From the NCBI GenBank assembly GCA_017514025.1, contig JAFWLB010000002.1, positions 126,346 to 190,345 of the forward strand: a DNA stretch of 64,000 nucleotides, given 5' to 3'. A model generated the notes under the pieces. It searched no databases. It was given only the letters and a program-made list of their open reading frames with translations, and was not told the DNA's origin. This DNA comes from Candidatus Saccharimonadota bacterium (GTDB lineage Bacteria; Patescibacteriota; Saccharimonadia; Saccharimonadales; Saccharimonadaceae). Positions within the stretch are counted from its first letter, which is position 1. Every line of letters begins with the position of its first letter. The position numbers and the translations under genes were made by a program. Below, in pieces: positions 42,131-48,879 of this stretch.

Positions 42131-43858
42131 ATGGGGAGGCAGAAGGTTGGTAAAAAAACCGATTGTAAAGCTGATGAGAAATCGCCAAAGACCGGTAGGG
42201 CGGCAGATGTTTTGAAAGAGGGAAAAAGTTTTCTGAAAAAGCACGGAGGCAAGCTTCTCACCTTTCTCTTTTTTGCGGTTTTGTTTGTGTTTGGTTTGCA
42301 TTTCCTGCCCAGTGTGAATGGGAATTTTGATGAGAATGTGGAGCAGAATATTCTATTGTCGAACATAAAAGATTATGCCGAAGAGTTCCATGTTGATGAG
42401 GTTACCGAGGCAATTCATAGTCAAGGGATTTTAGCGATTAGCGTTGATCCGAATCGGGATCATGGTATTGCGCCGTATTATCTTTTTGCGCCTATATTGG
42501 TTTTGAAGAGCAAATACCCGCATATTGTTTCGGTTTTGTGGCATTTTTATACTTATTGCCTTGCTTTTCTTGGCGTGATTTTCTTTTATTTGTTGATGCA
42601 ATATTTGTTTAAGAATAAAAAGATGTCCATAGTTTTGACGATGCTTTATTTTTTGACACCGCGGATATTTGTGGATAGTCTGCATAATAATAAAGACATA
42701 GTTTTCATGGCGCTGCTCGTGGTGATGATTTATTTTGGTGTTAGATTGATTCGAGAAAAAGAATTTAGATGGGCGGTATTGTTCGCGTTGGTCGGGGCTT
42801 TTGTCTGCAACATAAAAATTTTGGGTTTGTTCTTTGTTGGAATTGTTGGCTTGGGATATATTGCTTATTTGACGATAAAGAAAGAATGGTCGACCCGAAA
42901 TCTTTTGTGCGGATTGACTGCCGCTATTGCAGTTCTTTGCCTTTATATAGCTTTGACGCCAGCAATATGGGGTGATGGGCACTTTGCCCTGTTTGAATAT
43001 ATCCAATATTGTCTTGGCAATGCGGTTGATTTTAGTGCTAATACTGCTGTTATGTTTGAAGGGGTCGTGCACCGTCACAGCGAAAATCCTTTGCCTTGGT
43101 ATTATATTCCGAAACTGATTTTGGTGACTATTCCGATAATTATTTCGGTTTTGTTTATTGTTTCCAGTATTACGGTTGTTGTTGACCTTATCAAAAATAT
43201 TAAGCATCGGAAGTTTGATTTTAATAATTTTGTTTTTATATTGGTCCTGACGATGTTCTTAGTGCCGCTGGGTATTGCTATATTTTCAAATCCAAATCTC
43301 TATAATGGTTGGCGCCATTTTTACTTCCTGTATTCTTTGATGGTGATTGTCGGGAGTTATGCGGTGTTTAAGTTTAAAGATTACAAGAAGATTAATTTAA
43401 CTATTATGGTTTTGATTGGCTTGACGATCACCAATAATGTCTGCTGTCTTTTTAAATATGGCATGGCGAATACCGCTTATTATAATATTCTTCTTGGGAC
43501 TGACAATTTGGCTGGGGTTTATGAATTGGATTATTATAATGCTTCTTCACAAGAAGCCTTGAAAAAGTTTTTGGCTTCGGGGGAACTTGAAGAGAACGAG
43601 GATGGTATGCTCTATTTATACTCCACTGGTTTTGGCGAAGTGGTGATTGGCGACATGAAAACTTATATCAATCCGGGGATCAGTCGGAAGATAGTTCTAG
43701 TCACTAAGGATACTATTAAGAAATATCAGGATGAAGGGAAGATAATTTACAATATGTCTAATCCTGTTTATCGCTATAACGACGTTTCGGATTATGAGCT
43801 AACTTATTCCTATAAGATGTTTAATAATGAGGTGATAAATTTTTATAAGGTAAATTAG
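42131..43858 (+). CDS. GT39/ArnT-like membrane glycosyltransferase
   Basis: 575 aa. Basic cytoplasmic N-terminus (about 50 residues), then about 11 membrane helices and a C-terminal soluble domain of about 120 residues. The first outer loop has VNGNFDENVEQNILL, whose Asp-Glu pair fits the catalytic site of GT-C enzymes that use polyprenyl-phosphate sugars. Likely decorates the exported glycan outside the membrane, with the GtrB-like gene downstream supplying the donor. Promoter TATAAT at about 42097 and GGAGAG before the ATG. Atypical codon use. Confidence 0.78.
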   Translation: MGRQKVGKKTDCKADEKSPKTGRAADVLKEGKSFLKKHGGKLLTFLFFAVLFVFGLHFLPSVNGNFDENVEQNILLSNIKDYAEEFHVDEVTEAIHSQGILAISVDPNRDHGIAPYYLFAPILVLKSKYPHIVSVLWHFYTYCLAFLGVIFFYLLMQYLFKNKKMSIVLTMLYFLTPRIFVDSLHNNKDIVFMALLVVMIYFGVRLIREKEFRWAVLFALVGAFVCNIKILGLFFVGIVGLGYIAYLTIKKEWSTRNLLCGLTAAIAVLCLYIALTPAIWGDGHFALFEYIQYCLGNAVDFSANTAVMFEGVVHRHSENPLPWYYIPKLILVTIPIIISVLFIVSSITVVVDLIKNIKHRKFDFNNFVFILVLTMFLVPLGIAIFSNPNLYNGWRHFYFLYSLMVIVGSYAVFKFKDYKKINLTIMVLIGLTITNNVCCLFKYGMANTAYYNILLGTDNLAGVYELDYYNASSQEALKKFLASGELEENEDGMLYLYSTGFGEVVIGDMKTYINPGISRKIVLVTKDTIKKYQDEGKIIYNMSNPVYRYNDVSDYELTYSYKMFNNEVINFYKVN

Positions 43859-43868
43859 GAGTTTGATA

Positions 43869-44825
43869 ATGAAAAAAGAAAATATTCTCTATTTGGTTAT
43901 TCCGTGTTACAACGAAGAGCCGGTTTTGGCTGAGACTACTAGCAGATTGACTGACAAAATGGAGCGGATGATAAAAGCTAAATTGGTCTCGCCAAAAAGT
44001 AAAATTATGTATGTTGATGATGGCTCGAAGGATGGTACTTGGACTTTGATTGAAAAATTACATAAAGATAATAAGTTTGTTGAAGGTGTTAAACTTGCCA
44101 AGAATCGTGGTCACCAAAATGCTCTTCTCGCTGGTCTTATGACGGCTAAAGAATATGCCGATATTCTTATTTCTATGGACGCCGATTTGCAAGATGACGT
44201 TGAGGTTTTGGATGATTTTATTAAGGAGTATGACGAAGGTTCGGAGATTGTTTATGGAGTTAGGTCGTCGAGAAAAAAGGATACTTTTTTCAAAAGGAAT
44301 ACCGCGCAGCTTTTTTATAAATTGATGACAAAACTTGGCGTGGACGTTGTTTATAATCATGCCGATTATCGTTTGATGAGCAAAAGAGCCGTTAACGAAT
44401 TGGAAAAATATAGTGAGGTGAACCTATTTTTAAGGGGGATTATCCCGCAAATTGGTCTCAAGACTTCTACTGTGGAGTATGAAAGAAAAGAAAGGTTTGC
44501 GGGCGAGAGTAAATACCCTTTGAAAAAGATGCTAGGTTTTGCACTGGAAGGGGTCTTGTCGTTTAGTGTTAGCCCGTTGAGAATTATTACGATCCTTGGA
44601 TTACTGATTTCTTTTATCAGCTTTGTTTTTCTGATTTATGTGATTGTTGGACATTTTGTTAATGGGAATGTTGCTGGTTGGACTACGACTGTTGCTCTGG
44701 TCTGTTTCTTTGGCGGGTTCCAGATTCTTTGTATGGGCGTAATTGGTGAATATATTGGTAAGATTTATAGCGAGACTAAGCGTCGACCGAGATATTCGAT
44801 AGAGAAGATTTTGTCGAGAAAGTAG
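43869..44825 (+). CDS. GtrB-like polyprenyl-phosphate glycosyltransferase
   Basis: 318 aa. GT2 domain with YLVIPCYNEEPVLAETTSRL, MYVDDGSKDGTWTLIE, ISMDADLQDD, the KNRGHQNALLAG motif typical of bactoprenol glucosyltransferases, and two C-terminal membrane helices (about residues 228-300). Loads a sugar onto undecaprenyl phosphate. ATG 43869 with AGGAG upstream; TTG at 43863 rejected. It follows the GT39-like gene by 10 nt. A GtrA-family gene at 47224 may supply flippase function. Confidence 0.92.
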   Translation: MKKENILYLVIPCYNEEPVLAETTSRLTDKMERMIKAKLVSPKSKIMYVDDGSKDGTWTLIEKLHKDNKFVEGVKLAKNRGHQNALLAGLMTAKEYADILISMDADLQDDVEVLDDFIKEYDEGSEIVYGVRSSRKKDTFFKRNTAQLFYKLMTKLGVDVVYNHADYRLMSKRAVNELEKYSEVNLFLRGIIPQIGLKTSTVEYERKERFAGESKYPLKKMLGFALEGVLSFSVSPLRIITILGLLISFISFVFLIYVIVGHFVNGNVAGWTTTVALVCFFGGFQILCMGVIGEYIGKIYSETKRRPRYSIEKILSRK

Positions 44826-44847
44826 CGGCGCTATGGGAAAAAGGATA

Positions 44848-45648
44848 ATGGACAAAAACGAGTTAAAGAAGCTTGCGAAAAAACATACGTTCGCTATATG
44901 CGCGTATAAGGAATCTGAGTATTTGGAAGATTGCATTAAGTCATTGCTGAATCAGACGATTCAGACTAACTATCTGATTGTTACATCGACGCCCAATAAG
45001 TATATCAAAACTTTGGCTAAGAAGTATGGAATACCTTGTTATGTTAGAAAGGGGAAATCCGATATTCAAGACGATTGGAATTTTGCCTATAATCAATCTA
45101 AAACTGAATTGGTGACGATCGCTCATCAGGACGATCTTTATGAACCTGAATATGTGAAGTATATTTTAGATAGTTATGATAAGAGAATTCTTATGTATAA
45201 CACTGACTATACGCCATATAAAAATGGTGTTGACGCTTCAGATAGCAATAGTAAAATTAAACGGGTTTTAAAGTTTTTTACGAAATATAAATTTTTTGCG
45301 CGGTTTAGATTTTTTAAAGTTATGTCGCTGGCGTTTGGCAATTCGATAAATTGTCCGTCCGTGACTTACAATAAAAAGTTGCTTGGAGATACGGTTTTTA
45401 CTTCGGAATTGAAGTTTGGCCTCGACTGGGATACTTTTCTTAAAATTGCTCGGAAGAAGGGGATTAGCCTTTATATTCCGCATAAATTAGTGAAATATCG
45501 TATTCATGATGACGCCACAACTAAAAAATTTATTCTGGATAATAAGCGCCAAGAGGAAGATATGACTATGTTTTGTAAAGTTTGGCCGCGTTGGGTTGCG
45601 AGGCTAATCATGAAATTTTATATTAAGTCCTACGATACTTACGACTAA
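44848..45648 (+). CDS. GT2-like glycosyltransferase
   Basis: 266 aa. FAICAYKESEYLEDCIKSLL, IVTSTPNKYI, IQDDWNFAYNQSKTELVTIA followed by HQDDLYEP (DXD-like), and HKLVKYRIHDDATTK at the end. The typical N-terminal VIVPxYN is altered to ICAYKES, seen in a subset of GT2 enzymes. The start is uncertain: ATG 44848 has AAAGGA just upstream; ATG 44833 adds five residues. Last gene of the island; its stop is 4 nt from the convergent ABC ATPase gene. Confidence 0.85.
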   Translation: MDKNELKKLAKKHTFAICAYKESEYLEDCIKSLLNQTIQTNYLIVTSTPNKYIKTLAKKYGIPCYVRKGKSDIQDDWNFAYNQSKTELVTIAHQDDLYEPEYVKYILDSYDKRILMYNTDYTPYKNGVDASDSNSKIKRVLKFFTKYKFFARFRFFKVMSLAFGNSINCPSVTYNKKLLGDTVFTSELKFGLDWDTFLKIARKKGISLYIPHKLVKYRIHDDATTKKFILDNKRQEEDMTMFCKVWPRWVARLIMKFYIKSYDTYD

Positions 45649-45652
45649 GAGG

Positions 45653-46387
45653 CTAGCTCCAGAGTTTTTTGTAGGCTTTGGCGATCTTTTCAGGGTCACC
45701 GTCTAGGGCGATTTTGCCGTTTTCGATTAATATGGCGCGGGTGCAATATTTGGTGACGTTGCCCATATCGTGGGTGACGAGAATAACAGTTTGTTTTCCT
45801 TTGATGGAGGCAAAGTAGTCAGCGCATTTTTGTTGGAAGGCGGCATCGCCGACAGCGAGGACTTCGTCAAGGAGGAGGATGTCGCCTTTGGCGCGGATGG
45901 CAATGGAAAAGGCAAGGCGGACTTGCATGCCGCTGGAATAGTTTTTGAGTTTCTGGTCCATGAAGGGGCGGAGTTCAGCGAAATCGATAATTTCGTCATA
46001 CATGGCGTCCATTTCTTTGTTGCTAAAACCGAGAAGGGCGCCGTTTAAGTAGATATTTTCGCGGCCAGAAAGTTCGGGATTGAAACCAACGCCGAGTTCG
46101 ATGAATGGAACAAGGGTACCGTTGATATTGATGGAGCCTTTTTCGGGGAAGTAGATTTTGGCCAAGGTTTTAAGCAAGGTGGATTTGCCGGAGCCGTTGC
46201 GGCCGACGATGCCAATGAACTCGTTCTTGCGGACATCGAAGCTGATGCCATTTAGAACTTTCTGTTCTTTGTAGCCTTTGATGCCTTTGAGGCGGTTGAA
46301 GATGGCTTGTTTTAGGCCCCAAGCACGTTCAGTTGGGAGCTTGAAACTTTTGTGGAGATTTTTGACTGAAACTACAATGTCGCTCAT
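45653..46387 (-). CDS. Polysaccharide ABC exporter ATPase (Wzt/TagH-like)
   Basis: 244 aa. Walker A GRNGSGKST, Q-loop/ELGVGF region typical of polysaccharide exporters (FIELGVGFNPELSGREN), signature YSSGMQVRLAF, Walker B LLLDEVLAVGD. No C-terminal glycan-binding extension, so it is of the short TagH/RfbB type. It partners with the permease encoded 2 nt upstream and exports lipid-linked polymer made by this locus. Confidence 0.94.
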   Translation of the reverse strand: MSDIVVSVKNLHKSFKLPTERAWGLKQAIFNRLKGIKGYKEQKVLNGISFDVRKNEFIGIVGRNGSGKSTLLKTLAKIYFPEKGSININGTLVPFIELGVGFNPELSGRENIYLNGALLGFSNKEMDAMYDEIIDFAELRPFMDQKLKNYSSGMQVRLAFSIAIRAKGDILLLDEVLAVGDAAFQQKCADYFASIKGKQTVILVTHDMGNVTKYCTRAILIENGKIALDGDPEKIAKAYKKLWS

Positions 46388-46389
46388 AT

Positions 46390-47208
46390 TTAGATTTCCT
46401 CTGCGAAACGTTTAGATTTCTTACGGAAATACCAGGAGCCCCAGACGAGCAGGATGATAACGAGTAGAATAGGGATGAACGGAAGGGCGGGGTTGGTTTC
46501 GCCGACATAGCCCCAAGTAGTGATGGTCTCTGGAGTGATTACTAAATAGCGAAAATCTTGGATAACTTGGGCGATGGGATTTAAAAGGATGATTTTAGCG
46601 GCTATACTGCTGGTGGCGATGATCATGGAGATGGGATAGATGATGGGCACAGCATAGAAAAGAGCCTGAGTGAGGACGTCCCAGATAGAAGTGATATCGC
46701 GGTATTTAACATTGATGGCGCCAAATAGAAAAGATATGCCAAGGGCGAGGCAATAAAATTCAAAGAGAACAAGCGGAGCAAGAAGCCAGGTCCAACTGGG
46801 GGCGATGCCATCAAGGAGAGCAAAGATGGCGACTACTACCATGTTGATAAGTAAGTTGATGACCGCAGTGAGAGTGGCGGAAACTACAACGATGTATTTA
46901 GGAAAACAGATTTTACGGATGAGGTCTCCGCGGGTAACGATGGCTTGGATACCCTGATTGGTGCATTCAGTGAAGAAAGCCCAAAGGGTAGTACCGGCGA
47001 GGAGATAAACCGGGTAATGAGGGATGTCGCCGCCAAACCTTAATAGTTTGCCAAAGACTACATAAAGGATGGCGAACATCATGAGAGGACGGAGAAGAGC
47101 CCAAAGGTAACCGAGGATGGAGCCTTGATAGCGAAGTTTAAAATCGGTTTTAGTAAGTTCCTTTAAGAGGACGCGATTGCCTTTGTAAAGAAAATTAGGA
47201 ATTGCCAT
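46390..47208 (-). CDS. Polysaccharide ABC exporter permease (Wzm/TagG-like)
   Basis: 272 aa, six membrane helices of the ABC2 type. Visible: LKELTKTDFKLRYQGSILGY followed by LWALLRPLMMF, GISFLFGAINVKYRDI, and YPISMI, all characteristic. Two nucleotides separate it from the ATPase gene, so they are one operon. The start at 47208 has TATAAT 7 nt upstream (47216-47221). Confidence 0.94.
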   Translation of the reverse strand: MAIPNFLYKGNRVLLKELTKTDFKLRYQGSILGYLWALLRPLMMFAILYVVFGKLLRFGGDIPHYPVYLLAGTTLWAFFTECTNQGIQAIVTRGDLIRKICFPKYIVVVSATLTAVINLLINMVVVAIFALLDGIAPSWTWLLAPLVLFEFYCLALGISFLFGAINVKYRDITSIWDVLTQALFYAVPIIYPISMIIATSSIAAKIILLNPIAQVIQDFRYLVITPETITTWGYVGETNPALPFIPILLVIILLVWGSWYFRKKSKRFAEEI

Positions 47209-47215
47209 GTAATAT

Positions 47216-47221
47216 ATTATA
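47216..47221 (-). promoter_or_regulatory. -10 box of the ABC exporter operon (N7)
   Basis: TATAAT 7 nt before the ATG at 47208. Confidence 0.55.
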
Positions 47222-47223
47222 CA

Positions 47224-47760
47224 CTATTTTGGAGATTTAGAGGAGGACTTGGGTTGGTGTTTGGTAGGTTTGCCGAAGACGAATTTGTCGTATAAAAGGT
47301 AATTCAGAATGGTCACGACGATGGTGGTGAGGATGAAGGCACCGGTAGTAAGAGTGAAGTCGTAAGAGAATGGAATGTGGAGGGCCTGAAAAATGTTAAA
47401 GGCAAATTCATAAAGTGGAGCAATATAGCTAAAAAGTTGGGTGAGAATGGGGCCGACGGCAACGGTGAGTATGATATTCCAGATGAAAAATTTGTAGATA
47501 GCTGTTTTGGTGATAGGGCGTTCTTTCCAAGTAATCCTAGAATGAAGAATGTAGGCTAAAATGGTGGTCGCCGCAGTGGCTATGAAAGTGGAAAGCCAGA
47601 TAAGGTCATTGTTTTTGATGATTAAGTTGGCCAGGATTGCGTAAAAACCGTAGTTGAAGAGGGCTAGGGTAGTACCGACGATTAAATATCTGGTGGCGTG
47701 TTTGGATGCTGCGACGTCTTTAGGAGCAGCTTTAGCGATTGTCTCGGCCTCTTTTTCCAT
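47224..47760 (-). CDS. GtrA-family membrane protein
   Basis: 178 aa with four membrane helices: YLIVGTTLALFNYGFYAILA, LIWLSTFIATAATTILAYIL, IWNIILTVAVGPILTQ and a final hydrophobic stretch followed by LLYDKFVFG, the GtrA hallmark. GtrA proteins are proposed flippases for polyprenyl-phosphate sugars and pair with GtrB. Here GtrB-like genes are at 39565 and 43869. The start has TATAAT 7 nt upstream (47768-47773). Confidence 0.92.
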   Translation of the reverse strand: MEKEAETIAKAAPKDVAASKHATRYLIVGTTLALFNYGFYAILANLIIKNNDLIWLSTFIATAATTILAYILHSRITWKERPITKTAIYKFFIWNIILTVAVGPILTQLFSYIAPLYEFAFNIFQALHIPFSYDFTLTTGAFILTTIVVTILNYLLYDKFVFGKPTKHQPKSSSKSPK

Positions 47761-47767
47761 AGTATAT

Positions 47768-47773
47768 ATTATA
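47768..47773 (-). promoter_or_regulatory. -10 box of the gtrA-like gene (N7)
   Basis: TATAAT 7 nt before the ATG at 47760. Confidence 0.55.
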
Positions 47774-47790
47774 ACATGGTAGAGGTTGTT

Positions 47791-48786
47791 TTAGCTTTGA
47801 TTGATGAATGTGAGAGTGTCGCGGATGGCGTCGTCGATAGTGAGTTTGGCGTGCCAGTTTAGTTCTTTGATAGCTTTAGTGGGGTCGGCCCAGAATTCTG
47901 GGAGATCGCCGGGACGGCGAGGCGCGAACTTGTGAGGGAGAGGTTGGTCGGAGATTTTCTCGAAGGCATGGATTATTTCGAGAACTGATGCAGGTTGGCC
48001 GGTGCCGAGATTATAGGCTTCAAATCCGGGCTTTAATACTGAGATAGCTGCGAGGTGACCTTTAGCGAGGTCGACGACGTGGATATAATCACGGCGGCAA
48101 GTGCCGTCGGGAGTGGGATAATCGTGGCCGTAAACAGAGAGCTTCGAGATTTGACCGCGATAGACTTTGGTGATGATGGGCATGAGATTGTTGGGGATGC
48201 CATTAGGGTTTTCACCGAGGAGACCGGAAGGGTGATTGCCAATGGGGTTGAAATATCGCAAAGCGATGGCGCAAAAATTGGGGTTTGAAGCGGCCGCGTC
48301 TTTCATGATTTCCTCGATCATGTATTTGGTTTTGCCGTAGGGGCTGGAGATGTTTTGGCCGGTAGGGAGATTTTCGGTATATTTGGGGGTGCCAGGGTTA
48401 CCGTAAACAGTGGCGGAAGAGGAGAATATGAAATTATTGACTTGGTTAGCTTGCATGGCTTCAAGAAGATTGATAGTGCCGGTGATGTTGTTGCGATAAT
48501 AAAGTAGCGGTTTTTCGACAGACTCGGCAACGGCTTTAAGGCCGGCAAAATGAATGACGAGGTCAAAGTGGTTTTCTTGAAAGATTTGATTGGTGGCTGT
48601 TCGATTAGTAAGATCAACGTGATAAAATTTGGGTTTGGTGCCGGTAAGTTTGGTAATTTGTTCAAGGACGGTTTTTTTGCTGTTGATGAGATTGTCGACG
48701 ATAGTGACGTCGTGGCCTTGATTGATTAGTTCGATGGCAGTGTGAGAGCCGATGTAGCCGGTGCCGCCAGTAATAAGTATTTTCAT
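47791..48786 (-). CDS. galE: UDP-glucose 4-epimerase
   Basis: 331 aa extended SDR enzyme. GGTGYIGSHTAIELI, VIHFAGLKAVAESVEKPLLY, SSSATVYG and the catalytic Tyr-Lys in SSPYGKTKYMIEE. Makes UDP-galactose (or UDP-GalNAc) for the surface polymer. TATAAT 6 nt upstream of the ATG. It is the most upstream gene of a minus-strand group but has its own promoter, as do gtrA and the exporter. Confidence 0.96.
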   Translation of the reverse strand: MKILITGGTGYIGSHTAIELINQGHDVTIVDNLINSKKTVLEQITKLTGTKPKFYHVDLTNRTATNQIFQENHFDLVIHFAGLKAVAESVEKPLLYYRNNITGTINLLEAMQANQVNNFIFSSSATVYGNPGTPKYTENLPTGQNISSPYGKTKYMIEEIMKDAAASNPNFCAIALRYFNPIGNHPSGLLGENPNGIPNNLMPIITKVYRGQISKLSVYGHDYPTPDGTCRRDYIHVVDLAKGHLAAISVLKPGFEAYNLGTGQPASVLEIIHAFEKISDQPLPHKFAPRRPGDLPEFWADPTKAIKELNWHAKLTIDDAIRDTLTFINQS

Positions 48787-48792
48787 GCGTTT

Positions 48793-48798
48793 ATTATA
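48793..48798 (-). promoter_or_regulatory. -10 box of galE, leaderless (N6)
   Basis: TATAAT 6 nt before the ATG at 48786. Confidence 0.6.
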
Positions 48799-48879
48799 AC
48801 ATATGACAATACGCTCTTTAGTTTTTTGGAGTTTATGTTATAATATATAGTATAGAATCATAATGGTGAGGACCATAAA

